Positions 35,702 through 48,619 are shown, counted from the first letter of the stretch. The stretch is 64,000 nucleotides of DNA from Theropithecus gelada (GCF_003255815.1 NC_037680.1:7747930-7811929); one strand, 5' to 3'. Program-made: numbers and translations. The notes: a model not told the origin generated them from the letters alone.

Positions 35702-36721
35702 GATTTTACACATTACACACAAAATCGTGCAGCATATTATAATCTGTTTCTGAATGAGCTAAATAAAAACCTCAAATAGTTAGATTATAAACGTTTGCTG
35801 ACTACCCCTTTATCTTCATCTTTTAAAAAATAAGAATCTTTTGATCATTGAGCAAACTCTCCAGCTTTGTTTCTGATGCAAGGAAGGAAGAAAAGTAGAG
35901 GATGTAAGTTAGCTGAGTTGTTCTATGTGAAAATACAAACTGGGGGACTAGATGTTGGCTGCTTATGAGTGATTTTGATAAATAGCAGAAGAGTGGAGAA
36001 GAAGAGAATTTGGGGCACAAGAGAGGGAAGATTATATGAGCCATTACACAAAGATAGAAACTTTTAGGAGGAACATTTATATGAAAAATTTTAAGAAAAC
36101 ATTCAGTATATTTTGTTAATGACTTTTTCATATACACTTTTAATGAATTTGAATAGTTGATATATCTTTTCAAATTTAATTTCTGAGTCTGCGGTTTTGT
36201 TTGTTTGTTTGTTTGTTTGGATTACTAAGCTGGTCGGTAATCTAAAAGTCACCCACTTGTGTTTCCTTTAACTTTTGAGGTCTGACAAATAGGATATTGG
36301 ATTTGATGTGCATTATCTAGCTGTATGGCACCAAAAATACCTTTTCAGCATAACCAAGACATTATCATATTTAAGGTATATGATAACTGACATCAACTAA
36401 AAGTAACCCACAACGTTCCTTTTATTCTACCTCGACATGAGCAGAAATGGCACAAACCACTCTATCGATTAGAATTGCGACATGATATAAACAAGCATAA
36501 GTAGTTGTATGTGTAGAATGTGCTAGTAGATGTACACAGCATTGGGTTAGGCTTTCTGGGTAAGAAAATCTAAAATATTTCTTGGCACTTCAGCATTAGT
36601 TTCAGGTTCCATGAAGAGATGATTTGTTAAGACATTAAAATCATTCCAAGAGGGGAAGAAGGGAAAACTGTGATAGACCTGGTTGGATTCAGACCAGATT
36701 GAGTTCAGGGCCATTATAGGG
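35698..36721. other. Unassigned sequence with a (TTTG)6 run
   Basis: A TTTG tetranucleotide run lies at 36196-36219. A 116-codon minus-strand open frame at 35823-36173 has no recognised motif. Otherwise nothing is visible. Confidence 0.5.
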
Positions 36722-36790
36722 CTTCATCAGATGTAAGTGGCTTTGTTGAATATTGACTTCATCAGATGTAAGTGGCTTTGTTGAATATTA
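36722..36790. repeat. 35 bp tandem duplication
   Basis: Unit 36722-36756 (cttcatcagatgtaagtggc, then tttgttgaatattga) is repeated at 36757-36790 with a change only at the end. Confidence 0.95.
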
Positions 36791-37499
36791 AGCTTCTGTG
36801 GTAGGTAAATAATCCAGCCAGCTCTGCAGCCATAGGTAAAGCCCAACCAAATGTGGAGAAAATCATCCCAGATTTGGAGAAAATAATAGGGTTCTTCCCT
36901 CAGTTAGACAAGAAATAAAGGAAGCCTAGTGTAAACTAACTTATGAGAAAACAGAAGAGAAATTGAGACAGAATCTGAAGGGGTAGAATGTGAAAAATGG
37001 GAGAGAGGGAGTAGGCCACATTTACTGTCCATTTTTTGACTTGAGAGGCAAGGTGGATTTTGGCACATAAACCAAGATAGAAGATACAAAGATTAAAACT
37101 AGTTTAAGATAGTGTTGCCAGAACTAGGATACAGGTAAAGATAGTGGACTCTGCTTTGTGCATATACTATTTGATATGTCTATAAGATATTTACAGGGGT
37201 TTTCTACTAGGCAGAGTATATTATGTGAATCTGAAATCTTGCAATTGCTGGCATGATTTATAAAGGATAATGGTAGAAGCAATCCACTAAGAAACATGGG
37301 GTGCAATAAGAAATGGAAGAAGCTAAATAGATTTAAGGAATCTTTTCAGTTTTATATGGAAAAAGACCATTTTTAGCTGAGTAATACCTGAGAGACTATA
37401 TGAAGTAGAAGGTCTTTAATGTACATCTAAATGTTAGATTCCTAACATTTTAGGAGTCTCAGTATAGAGTATAAGTCTCTCATAGTAATTCATACCTTT
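36791..37499. other. Unassigned sequence, no gene recognised
   Basis: Purine-rich near 36920-37020. Minus-strand open frames here have no known motif. Confidence 0.4.
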
Positions 37500-37690
37500 T
37501 GCTAGGTTCAAATCCTGGGACAGCAAAGCATCGTGTGACCTTGTATTGGAAACTAAACCTCTAAACTGCAATTTCTTCACTTATGAAGGAGGATATAAAT
37601 ATGTGACCTTTAAGAGTACAGTATTATGGGGATTCTATTATAAAGTGTGTAAAACAACTACAACAATTCCTGGAACCAATAATGGGTTGC
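37500..37690 (+). repeat. MIR
   Basis: gctaggttcaaatcctggga, then gtgtgaccttg, then actgcaatttcttcacttat, then taaagtgtgtaaaacaacta, matching the MIR order from its tRNA-like head to its LINE-like tail. Confidence 0.75.
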
Positions 37691-37805
37691 TGTTTCTACT
37701 TCTTCAACTTCCCCTCCTTCTCATTATTTTTATGATTGTTTTTCTGGTTGCTTTGGACATTACCTCTAGGTGTATAGTTAAATGCTATCTACCTACTGAT
37801 CCTTT

Positions 37806-37822
37806 AAAATTTACTATACTTT
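37806..37822. repeat. Left target-site duplication of third L1
   Basis: aaaatttactatacttt is identical to 43203-43219. Confidence 0.97.
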
Positions 37823-38328
37823 GGTGGAGCCCACTGCAGCTCCCACTCGATCTGGAGGCAGAATCGGACAGCAGCGGGAGGCAGCCTGGAGAGCTGAGCT
37901 TTGGAGAGAGCAGTGGCTCTCCCAGAACAGAGTTTGAGATCTGAGGATGGACAGATTGCCTCCTCAAGGGTGTCCCTGACTCCCAAGTAGCCTAACTGGG
38001 AGACACCTCCCAGTAGGGGCTGACTGACACCTCATACAGGTAGGTGCCCCTCTGAGACGAAGCTTCTAGAGGAAGGATAAGGCAGCAACATTTGCTGTTT
38101 TGCAATATTTGCTGTTCTGCAGCCTCTGCTGGTAATACCCAGGCAAACAGGATCTGGAGTGGACCTCCAGCAAACTCCAACAGAGCTGCAGCTGAGGGTC
38201 CTGACTGTTAGAAGGAAAACTAACAAACAGAAAGAAATAGCATCAACATCAACAGGAAGGACATACACACCAAAACTCCATCTGTAGGTCACCATCATCA
38301 AAGACAAAAGGTAGATAAAACCACAAAG

Positions 38329-39360
38329 ATGGGGAGAAACCAGAGCAGAAAAGCTGAAAATTCTAAAAACAAGAGTGCCTCTTTTCCTCCAAAGGATTGC
38401 AACTCCTTGCCACCAATGGAACAAAACTGAACAGAGAAAGACTTTGAGAAGTTGACAGAAGTAGGTTTCAGAAGATCAGTAATAACAGACTTCTCCAAGC
38501 TAAAGGAGGATGTTCGAACCCATTGCAAGAAGCTTAAAACCCTTGAAAAAAAAATTAGACGAATGGCTAACTAGAGTAAACAGCATAGAGAAGACCTTAA
38601 ATGACCTCATGGAGCTGAAAACCATGGCATGAGAACTATGTGACACATACACAAGCTTCAGTAGCTGATTCGATCAAGTGGAAGAAAGGGTATCAGTGAT
38701 TGAAGATCAAATGAATGAAATGAAGCAAGAAGAAAAGTTTAGAGAAAATGGAATAAAAAAGAAAAACAAGCAAACCCTCCAATAAATATGGCCCTATGTG
38801 AAAAGACCAAATATATGTCTGATTGGTGTACCTGAAAGTGACGGAGAGAATGGAACCAAGTTGGAAAACACTCTGCAGGATATTATCCAGGAGAACTTCC
38901 CCAACCTAGAAAGACAGGCCAACATTCAAGTTCAGGAAATACAGAGAACACCATAAAGATACTCCTCGAAAAGAGCAACCCCAAGACACATAATTGTCAG
39001 AATCACCAAGGTTGAAATGAAGGAAAAAATGTTAAGGGCTGCCAGAGAGAAAGGTCAGGTTACCCACAAAGGGAAACCCATCAGACTAACAGCAGATCCC
39101 TCAGCAGAAACTCTACAAGCCAGAAGAGAGTGGGGTCCAATATCAACATTCTTAAAGAAAAGAATTTTCAAACGAGAACATCATATCCAGCCAAACTAAG
39201 TTTCATATGTGAAGGAGAAATAAAATCCTTTACAGGCAAGCAAATGCTTAGATAATTTGTCACCACCAGGCCTGCCTTACAAGAGCTTTCTGAAGGAAGC
39301 AATGAACATGGAAAGGAACAACTGGTACCAGCCACTGCAAAAACAGGTCAAATTGTCAAG
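38329..39360 (+). pseudogene. L1 ORF1 pseudogene
   Basis: The start (ATG at 38329) gives MGRNQSRKAENSKNKSASFP. The frame is stopped after 33 codons (EQN then TGA), early in the N-terminal region. Downstream text in register includes the C-terminal RNA-binding part at 39017-39199 (MKEKMLRAAREKGQVTHKGK, ETLQARREWGPI). The usual stop is mutated at about 39353. The frame also carries internal stops in the coiled-coil region. Confidence 0.9.
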
Positions 39361-39421
39361 ACCATCAATACTAGGAAGAAACTGCATCAACTAACAAGCA
39401 AAATAATCAGCTAACATCATA

Positions 39422-42400
39422 ATGACGGGATCAAATTCACACATAACAATATTAACCTTAAATGTAAACGGGCTAAATGTCCCAATTAAAAGACATAGAC
39501 TGGCAAATTGGATAGTCAAGAACCAGCAGTGTACTGTATTCAGGGGACCCATCTCAAGTGCAGAGATACACATAAGCTCAAAAGAAAGGGATGGAGGAAG
39601 ATCTGCCAGGCAAATCGAAAGCAAACTAACAAAAAAAGCAGGGGTTGCAATCCTAGTCTCTGATGAAACAGACTTTAAACAAACAAAGATCAAAAGAGAC
39701 AAAGAAAGCCATTACATAATGGTAAAGAGATCAATTCATCAGGAAGAGCTAACTATCCTAAATATATATGCACCCAATAAAGGAGCACCCAGATTCATAA
39801 AGTCCTTAGAGACCTACAAAGAGACTTAGACTCTCACACAATAATAATAGGAGACTTTAATACCCAACTGTCAACATTAGACAGATCAACAAGACAGAAA
39901 GTGCACTCAAAACTGCACAGCTACATGGAAACTGAACAATGTGCTCCTGAATGACTACTGGGTAAATAACAAAATGAAGGAAGAAATAAAGACGTTCTTT
40001 GAAACCAATGAGAATCAAGACACAACATACCAGAATCTCTGTGACACATTTAAAGCAATGTGTAGAAGGAAATTTGTAGCACTAAATTGCCCACAAGAGA
40101 AAGCAGGAAAGATCTAAAATCGACACCCTAACATCACAATGAAAGGAACTACAGAAGCAAGAGTAAACAAATTCAAAAGCTAGCAGAAAGCAAGAAATAA
40201 CTAAGATCAGAGCAGAACTGAAGGAGATAGACACAAAAAGCCCTTCAAAACATCAATGAACCTAGGAACTGGTTTTTTGAAGAGATGAACAAAATAGACA
40301 AACCACTAGCAAGACTTAATAAAGAAAAGAGAGAAGAATCAAATAGATGCAATAAAACATGATAAAGAGGATATCACCACTGATCTACAGAAAGACAGAT
40401 TGCCATCAGAGAATACTATAATCACCTCTTTGCAAATAAACTAGAAAATCTAGGAGAAATGGATACACTCCTGGACACATACATCCTCCCAAGACTAAAG
40501 CAGGAAGGAGTTGAATCCCTGAATAGACCAGTAACAGACTCTGAAATTGAGAAAATAATTAATAGCCTACCAACCAAAACAAGTCCAGGACCCAGATGGA
40601 TTCACAGCCGAATTCTACCAGAGGTACAAGGAGGAGCTGGTACAATTCCTTCTGAAACTATTCCAATCAATAGAAAAAGAGGGAATCCTCCCTAACTCAT
40701 TTTATGAGGGCAGCATCATCCTGATACCAAAGCCTGGCAGAGACACAACAAAAAGAATTTTCTATCAATATCCCTGATGAACATTAGACGCAAAAATCCT
40801 CAATAAAATACTGGCAAACCGAATCCAGCAGCAAAACAAAAAGCTTATCCACCACGATGAAGTAGGCTTCATCCCTGGGATGCAAGGCTGGTTTAACATA
40901 CTCAAATCAATAAACATAATCCATCATATAAACAGAACCAAAGACAAAAACCACATAATTATCTCAATAGATGCAGAAAAGGCATTCAACAAAATTCAAC
41001 AGTCTTTCATGCTAAAAGCTCTCAATAAGCTAGGTGTTGATGGGTCATATCACAAAATAATAAGAGTTATTTATGACAAACCAATAGCCAATATCACACT
41101 GAATGAGCAAAAACTGGAAGCATTCCCTTTGAAAACTGGCACAAGACAGGGATGCCCTCTCTCACCACTCCTATTCAACATAGTGATGGAAATTCTAGCC
41201 AGGGCAATCAGGCAGGCAAAAGAAATAAAGGATATTCAGTTAGGAAAAGAGGAAGTCAAATTGTCTCTGTTTGCAGATGACATGATTGTATATTTAGAAA
41301 ACCCCATCATCTCAGCCCCAAATCTCCTTATACTAGTAAGCAAATTCAACAAAGTCTCAGTATGCAAAATCAATGTACAAAAATCACAAGCATCCTTAAA
41401 CACCAATAACAGACAAACAGAGAGCCAAATCATAAGTGAACTCCCATGCACAATAGTTTAAAGACAATAAAATACCTAGGAATTCAACTTACAAGGGATG
41501 TGAACGATCTCTTCAAGGAGAACTACAAACCACTGCTCAAGAAAATAAAAGAGGACACAAACAAATGGAAGAACATTCCATGCTCATGGATAGGAAGAAT
41601 CAATATTGTGAAAATGGCCATACTGCCCAAGGTAATTTTTAGATTCAATGCCATCCCCATCAAGCTACCAATGACTTTCTTCACAGAATTGGAAAAAAAC
41701 TACTTTAAAGTTCATATGGAACCAAAAAAGAGCCTGCATTGCCAAGACAATCCTAAGCAAAAAGAACAAAGTTAGAGACATCACGCTACCTGACTTCAAA
41801 CTATACTACAAGGCTACAATAACCAAAACAGCATGGTACTGGTACCAAAACAGAGATATAGACCGATGGAACAGAATAGAGCCCTCAGAAATAATAGCAC
41901 ACATCTACAACCATCTGATTTTTGGCAAACCTGACCAAGAAATGGGGAAAGGTTTCCCTATTTAATAAATGGTGCTGGGAAAACTGACTAGCCATATGTA
42001 GAAAGCTGAAACTGCATCCCTTCCTTACACCTTGTAAAAAAATTAATTCAAGATGGATTAAAGACTTAAATGTTAGACCTAAAACCATAAAAACTCTAGA
42101 AGAAAACCTAGGCAATACCATTCAGGACATAGGCATGGGCAGGGACTTCATGTCTAAAACACCAAAAGCAATGGCAACAAAAGTCAAAATTGACAAATGG
42201 AATCTAATCAAACTAAAGAGCTTCTGCTCAGCAAAGAAACTGTCATCAGAGTGAACAGGCAACCTACAGAATGGGAGAGAATGTTTGCAATCTACCCATC
42301 TGACAAAGGGCTAATATCCAGAATCTACAAAGAACTTAAACAAATTTATGTGAAAAAAAATCAAACAACCCCATCAAAAAGTGGGCAAAGGATATGAACA

Positions 42401-42992
42401 GACACTTCTCAAAAGAAGACATTTATGCAACCCAACAGACACATGAAAAAATGCTCATCACTGGCCATCAGAGAAATGCAAATCAAAACCACAATGAGAT
42501 ACCATCTCACACCAGTTAGAATGGCGATCATTAAAAAGTCAGGAAACAACAGGTACTGGAGAGGACATAGAGAAATAGGAACACTTTTACACTGTTGGTG
42601 GGAGTGTAAACTAGTTCAACCGTTGTGGAAGACAGTGTGGCGATTCCTCAAGGATCTAGAAGTAGAAATATCATTTGACTCAGTGATCCCATTACTGGGT
42701 AGATAGCCGAAGGATTATAAATCATGCTAATATAAAGACACATACACACGTATGTTTATTGTGGCACTATTCACAATAGCAAAGACTTGGAACCAACCCC
42801 AATGTCCATCAATGATAGACTGGATTAAGAAAATGTGGCACATATACACCATGGAATACTATGCAGCCATAGGAAGGGATGAATTCACGTCCTTTGTAGG
42901 GACATGGATGAAGCTGGAAACCATCATTCTGAGCAAACTACAACAGGGACAGAGGGCCAAGCATCGCATGTTCTCACTCATGGGTGGGAGTA
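39422..42992 (+). pseudogene. L1 ORF2 pseudogene
   Basis: The start at 39422 gives MTGSNSHITILTLNVNGLNV. The first 135 codons are open, but the usual QETHL endonuclease segment is scrambled by frameshift compensation (VFRGPISSAE). About 0.5 kb of the endonuclease-side region is deleted near 39900. The reverse transcriptase is well preserved at 40880-41461, with AEKAFNKIQ, GTRQGCPLSPLLFN and FADDM. Further pieces are 41446-41775, 42425-42706 (CWWECKLVQPLWKTVWRFL) and 42752-43144. Multiple stops separate the blocks. Confidence 0.93.
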
Positions 42993-43202
42993 GATCAGGG
43001 AGGACACTTGGACACAGGGTGGGGAGCATCACACACCAGGGCCTGTCGTGGGGTCGAGGAGTGATAGCATTCGGAGAAATGCCTGGTGTAGGTTACGAGT
43101 TGGTAGATGCAGCACACCAACATGGAACACGTATGCATGTGTAATAAGCCTGTACATTGTGCGCATGTACCCTAGAACTTAAGGTATAATAAAAAATAAA
43201 AT

Positions 43203-43219
43203 AAAATTTACTATACTTT
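43203..43219. repeat. Right target-site duplication of third L1
   Basis: Identical partner of 37806-37822. Confidence 0.97.
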
Positions 43220-43267
43220 ATCTCCAGTAAATTAAAGTCACCACTGTGGCTCAGACTAACCTAGGTA

Positions 43268-43370
43268 TGGGTTCTATTTTGAAGCAGCAGCTGTCCCATC
43301 TTCAGTAAGTGATTTAATATTTATTAGCTTCAATTTCTGTAACTCAGCCTAGTATTTACTTCAGTGATAC
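43268..43370 (+). repeat. Possible MIR
   Basis: agtgatttaatatttattag then cttcaatttctgtaact resembles the MIR core order. Weak. Confidence 0.3.
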
Positions 43371-43667
43371 ATAGCCTCTAAGATGGAATCAGGACTCAGG
43401 CATTAGTAAGCATTCCCCTTACTGTAGTGTTAGGGTTACCTTGGTTTATTTGTAATAAATTTGTTTGTGTCAGAAAACGCTTGCATACCTGCACCGACCA
43501 ATGCATAGTGATATATGACATTGGCTCCACACAACATACTCCATCAGAGCATAGCAAACCCAAATAATCCCTTTAATTATTTTTTTCTTAATCATATATC
43601 AACCGACTTCAGGCAACAGATTAATTTTAATGGGATGTTTGGAGAACAGACTCCAGTATTGACATAT

Positions 43668-43681
43668 AGAAAATATTTTTC
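43668..43681. repeat. Left target-site duplication of AluYR
   Basis: agaaaatatttttc is identical to 43985-43998. Confidence 0.95.
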
Positions 43682-43682
43682 T

Positions 43683-43984
43683 GGCCGGGCGCGGTGGCTC
43701 AAGCCTGTAATCCCAGCACTTTGGGAGGCCGAGACGGGCGGATCACGAGGTCAGGAGATCGAGACCATCCTGGTTAACACGGTGAAACCTCGTCTCTACT
43801 AAAAAATACAAAAAACTAGCCAGGCGAGGTAGCGGGCGCCTGTAGTCCCAGCTACTCGGGAGGCTGAGGCAGGAGAATGGCGTGAACCCGGGAGGCGGAG
43901 CTTGCAGTGAGCTGAGATCCGGCCACTGCACTCCAGCCTGGGTGACAGAGCGAGACTCTGTCTCAAAAAAAAAAAAAAAAAAAA
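43683..43984 (+). mobile_element. Young AluY of the Old World monkey lineage (AluYR type)
   Basis: A complete dimeric Alu with abundant intact CpGs (ggccgggcgcggtggctcaa, gccgagacgggcggatcacg) and a pure A-tail. Markers of the cercopithecid AluYR group are CTCAAGCCTG in the left arm, ACTAGCCAGGCGAGGT, and GAGATCCGGCC in the right arm. The perfect 14 bp TSD and low divergence mean recent insertion. Confidence 0.95.
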
Positions 43985-43998
43985 AGAAAATATTTTTC
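43985..43998. repeat. Right target-site duplication of AluYR
   Basis: Identical partner of 43668-43681. Confidence 0.95.
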
Positions 43999-46900
43999 AA
44001 TGGTTTGCTAGTTTTTTTATTGTTGTTGTGGCCGTTGATGTTTATTACTCTAAAAGAAGAAATAATATACTACTTGGGTAACATGTTTTATTTGGAAATA
44101 AATATTTTAATAAGTTTAGTTATGTAAATATAAAGAAAGATGAATTGATAAATTATTTAAAAATTACTAAATCATTATTTATAACAGTGTGTAAGTTTCA
44201 GTTTATGGAGAAAAGAGTTATGTTCTTGGAAATCATGTTATTGAGAAGTTTATTGGACTGAGACAATGAGGAAACAGTATTTTTTATACCCTAATCTCAA
44301 AGAAACAAGTGTGTGCTCTGGATGGGGAGAGCATGATTAGGGTATTTCTAATGTGTAGGCCTAGGGTGGGTTCTGGAGCAAAGAAAATGATTATGGCATC
44401 AGTGGAGACAAAATAGTTGTCCATAGACTGGTAGAGCTTACAGGCGTTGGAACAGTAGTATCAGTTATTGAAAACACTGATTTTAACATGGCAAGAATGG
44501 AAAGTGAAATGCTAGCCCAGAGCAACAGAACAGAAAATACAATTCCCTACATGATTTCTACAGACATAATGATGTTAGTTCTCCATCCCTCCTCAACTTT
44601 CAGTTCCAGCAAGGATAAGTCATTGCACCCACCTCCCTCTGACACTGTCTTCTCACATGCAAAGCCCACCCTGAATCTTCTGTGAATCAAGGACAGTCAA
44701 GAATTCACCAGGAGCTCTTTGTCAATAAGAACATCTTTTTATAGTTTTCTAGGGGTTTTGGAGCAATGTGATAGTGAACACAGTCAATATAGATTTTTTT
44801 TTTCTTCTCAATATGAGTTAAAGAAAAAGAATTACACACATTATGCAGTCAAAAATGTTTAATTTTCTATTGATTAGCTTAAGAGTTTCTGCTGTGTGTG
44901 TGCAAGTGAAGACACACACATTTCAGTCATCTTCTGAGATAGTAAATTAGCCAGATAAGTAACTTCAGGATACAACAGTTGATACAGTTTAATTTTTTGG
45001 AGGTTGGAAACCATTTTGTCTAGAGAACATAAAACAGTAGGACTACTGTTAGTACTGCAGGTTATAAGAAAGGCTAACAGGGAAATAGAATTTCCAGGAT
45101 TCTAATTTGTCAGTATGACCATTCTAGAATCTATAAGGGATATGTTTGCCCTTGACAAAGTCATTATGCAGTCACACAGTGCTGGAATCCATGGGTTTAA
45201 GACCTTGAAAAGATACTTACTAAGCTAATAACCAAAATTCGTGATAAAGTGACCATGGGAATGATAATTCAATAGGGTTCCTCTTCTAAAACAGTATATT
45301 CTATTTTAATAAGGGCCTACCTAGAGTACTATGTCTAACAAATCCAAGTGTCGTAATTTCAGGGCCAAACCAAGAAAATAATTCTTGGTGGGCAATCTCT
45401 TTCTCTGCTTGAGTTTGGCAATGGCAGAAGCCATACAATAGCATAAAGTTTCCAAAAATATCCTGCCATGGAATCAAAGGACACGGAGGGAGAAACAGGA
45501 CTGAAATGAAGAGCAAGTGAAAGAAACGATTTCCAAAGGTCTGTGCTATCTACTTCCAAATAAGTATTTTGACTTCATATGGCTTCAAGCCACATGATCC
45601 TGCAAATCTTCAGAGATTGAAATGTTTTAATTATGCAGTTCCTTACCAAAAGCAATACAATCAAAGCGTTTTAATATGTCGGGATGTTAATGTTATCTTT
45701 CTGTTGCAGGAGAAAAAAAGTCTACATAAATAGATACTGATTTTCTGACTGCATGTTACCTAGCAGTTTACCTGGTGTTAGTAACTGATAAGCCTTTCAT
45801 GGGATTTCGTTATGGAGATTATGTTTCTCACAAGCCTTGTGCAGACTCTGATGCCAGGTCTTTTTATTGATGCATGTAATCAGATGGACTTCAAATTAAA
45901 AGCAATGAAAATCACATTAGTCTGTCTACTAGATTAGATGTTATTAAGAGTAACGGGGTAATACTATCAGAGCTTCATGTCTTAATGTTTGGTTCTTAAA
46001 ACCTAAAATTTCAGACGAATAAAGCTTGTCATGGGTTATTACTCATTGTCATACACAAATACTGATATATTTATCACTGTTGGCTAAAGGAGTGGCATCT
46101 TTAAGATAATTATTTTCCAGGCGAGTGGTTGTAGAGAAGAGGAAGAAAGATAATAATAAAATTAGGAGGCCCACACAAAGGTAGCATGGATGTGAATACA
46201 TTGAATAAAAGTGTAGTGCCTCAAAGGATGATGATAATGTCATATTAACAATGTGTCTACATAAATATGTTTTATCATATTTCCTGAAATATAGTTGTAA
46301 CTTATTATACCACTATGTATCCTGTGATAAAATTATAAAACACCATAAAATCAGATATTACAGGTAAGAGTATAAAATTGGAACCATATATTCAAGAGTA
46401 TCCTTATATATAAAGTATTACAAAAAATAAATATGTATATATAAAGTATTACAATAGAAAAGAAAATGTAATATATGAAATTATTATTCCATACTAACAT
46501 ATTAGCAAACCTTGGAGAAGACTTGGGTCTCCTGATTTCTAATTGAGTTTTCTTTCTACTGCAAGGTACTGAATTCTCATGAAATTTCTCCCTTAGAACT
46601 CTAAAGTGTCTTTTTATTCATTTAAGTGTACATAGTGTCAATATATCATTTGATTACTTACCTTGTGTTATTAAACTCTGACTGCATATGAATAATTGCA
46701 ATGAGAAGACTGATAAGTTCATCTCCATTTACAAATGTCTGTCAGTTTCATGTTTATGATCCTAAACTTATTAAGCCATGAGCACAAAAGAAAGTGATGT
46801 AAGGGAATATTCCAAACTACCAGAGTCAGATTAAACATGGACACATGACTCAGAACTATTCTGACAATGGATATACAGTCACAATTTTTCTTTCTCTATT

Positions 46901-47587
46901 AAAAACCATAATGCTTGTCCAGTGTGTTTTGTGAAAGAAGGCACTGTGGGCCATTTGTATATTAATAGGTCTAATTGCCTAAGATTTCTTTGCAGACTAA
47001 TGAATTGTATTTGGTGGGAGGCATGGCAGTAAGAGGACTGAGAGCGCAGCAGCATTGTTTAACTTTATTTTAAACTGTAAGGACCCTTTAAAATCATATA
47101 CTTTTTATGTTGACTTATCTTTTCCAATGTCTCTTCATTTTGAGCAAGGACAAAAGAGAAAAATATTTGGAAAATTTACACAGGGTTGTCCATGAAAGAA
47201 ATACCACATTCCTAAATCCAGTTACCTTCTTTACTCTTCATTGAAAATAAGCATCACCAAAATTACTTCAAGCTCTCTGTACTCACCACAGGAAGGGATC
47301 TTCTTGTAATGGTGTATTTTGTGTGTACTTACTAACATTACCCTTTACATGGACCTGTGTGCATTTTCCCCTTCATTATCATTTCTATGAGTTAAAAATA
47401 GATAAAATAACTTGCTGAAGCAGGTAACATTGAAGAAGCATATGCAACCTATATAAAAAGGGGAGAAGAATAATCAAATGAGGTTTATGAGAGACACGTG
47501 ATTCAAGGTAGGGCATAAATATAGGAAAGCCATAATAAAAAAGCAAAAGAGTATGATAGTCCTAGCTAAGAAGTCAGTATACACAAG
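43999..47587. other. Long unassigned stretch, no gene recognised
   Basis: 3.6 kb with no recognised gene. Two overlapping minus-strand frames at 45301-45559 and short plus-strand frames (44488-44685) carry no domain. A weak MIR-like stretch lies near 47370-47440 (tgagttaaaaatagataaaa, then aacttgctgaagcaggtaac). Confidence 0.4.
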
Positions 47588-47715
47588 CAGTTCTCAGATT
47601 GATGGGTGTGACTCGTTAGATCTAAAATTAGGGATGAGAATTTAATTCCTGAAAAATTCCCAGGCAATGCAGATACTATTGGTCCATGGACCATAACTTG
47701 AACTGCACAGGTACA
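47588..47715 (+). mobile_element. MER5A-type DNA transposon relic
   Basis: agcagttctcagattgatgg, then aaattcccaggcaatgcaga, then ggtccatggaccataacttg. This follows MER5A, a short non-autonomous hAT (Charlie) element, with a shortened middle. Confidence 0.6.
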
Positions 47716-47964
47716 TAGGCATTGACCCTCTTAGCCCTGAAGACTGGTATGAAGGTACAGGATGAAATTAACATTGCTAAATGAAAAATTGCAGGGAGGG
47801 GCAAAGAATGGCTGAAAAGTAATTAAATTGTGCAGCTGTAACAACAAAATGTTATCTCCAAGAACCCTGAATCACATAGTCATTTAAAAATTGTCTGCCT
47901 TTAGGCAACATTGGCCTGAATATACATCTATAACGAGATATCCTTATTTATTATTTTAGCACAG

Positions 47965-48120
47965 CACAGTGAATATTCATTCTATGCCAGGAATTGTGCT
48001 GTATGGAAATACAGAAGCCAAAGTTCTTGTTGCCTTGTTTTTTGCCTCCCAGAGTTGCAGGTTTATAGATAGAAAATATACAGATGCATAAATACAAACA
48101 CAAATGATTACATGTAATTA
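47965..48120 (-). repeat. L2 relic
   Basis: gcacagtgaatattcattct, atgccaggaattgtgctgta and agagttgcaggtttatagat track antisense L2. Confidence 0.6.
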
Positions 48121-48619
48121 ATGTGTCCTATTTCTTTACAGTGTGGTTTCAAATCTCATGCTCCATTCCAATCCTGTTGGAAAAATTTTATTTTTTTTTT
48201 TATTTCTAACTCCCTATGTTAAATGAAAGGGCCCTGAAGTCTTACTAAATCCAAGATTGTTTGGCAAGAAGTGGGATATTTTAATCCATCCAGCAGAGAT
48301 CCCCTTCACAGTGGCACTGGTGTGGAAAAGCCACCACCTTGGCACATTATGGCACTGCTGGCCTAGCAGTTGTTTCTAGAAGTTGAAGAGTAGAGGAGGA
48401 GCATCTTTCAAATGTTACTGCTTCACTATGTAGCTATGAGCTCTAAATGTCATAACACTTTAAATACTACAGAGACAGTTCTTTGGTTTAAATACTTTTG
48501 AGGCACAGCTCAAAGTTTTCTCAAGGATTCACAAATATGGCAAGTCTGGTGGGTGTAGCCCCATAATACCTGACTTATATAGTTTGAAATCAGCTGGTTT
48601 TTTTTTTTTTTTTTTGTAT
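48121..48619. other. Unassigned sequence ending in a T-run
   Basis: No gene is visible. An uninterrupted T-run of about 18 bases lies near 48598-48616 with no recognisable retroelement attached. Confidence 0.5.

Larger units (their letters stand above)
37823..43202 (+). mobile_element. L1PA, sense, truncated within its 5'UTR
   Basis: The element starts inside the L1 5'UTR at ggtggagcccactgcagctc. It runs through ORF1 (38329 to about 39360), ORF2 (39422 to about 42992), the 3'UTR and an A-rich tail ending about 43202. Length is 5.38 kb. Roughly 0.45 kb of 5'UTR and about 0.5 kb of ORF2 around 39880-39920 are missing. A perfect 17 bp TSD and largely readable protein text suggest a comparatively young primate insertion. 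Stops in both frames make it inactive. Confidence 0.96.

Noticed and set aside
37546..37944. 132-codon frame with a hydrophobic middle as a small secreted or membrane protein
   Set aside because: It begins in a MIR and ends in L1 5'UTR, so no coherent gene.
40880..41461. 193-codon RT open frame as a functional gene
   Set aside because: It is one intact block of a broken L1 ORF2 with stops and frameshifts on both sides.
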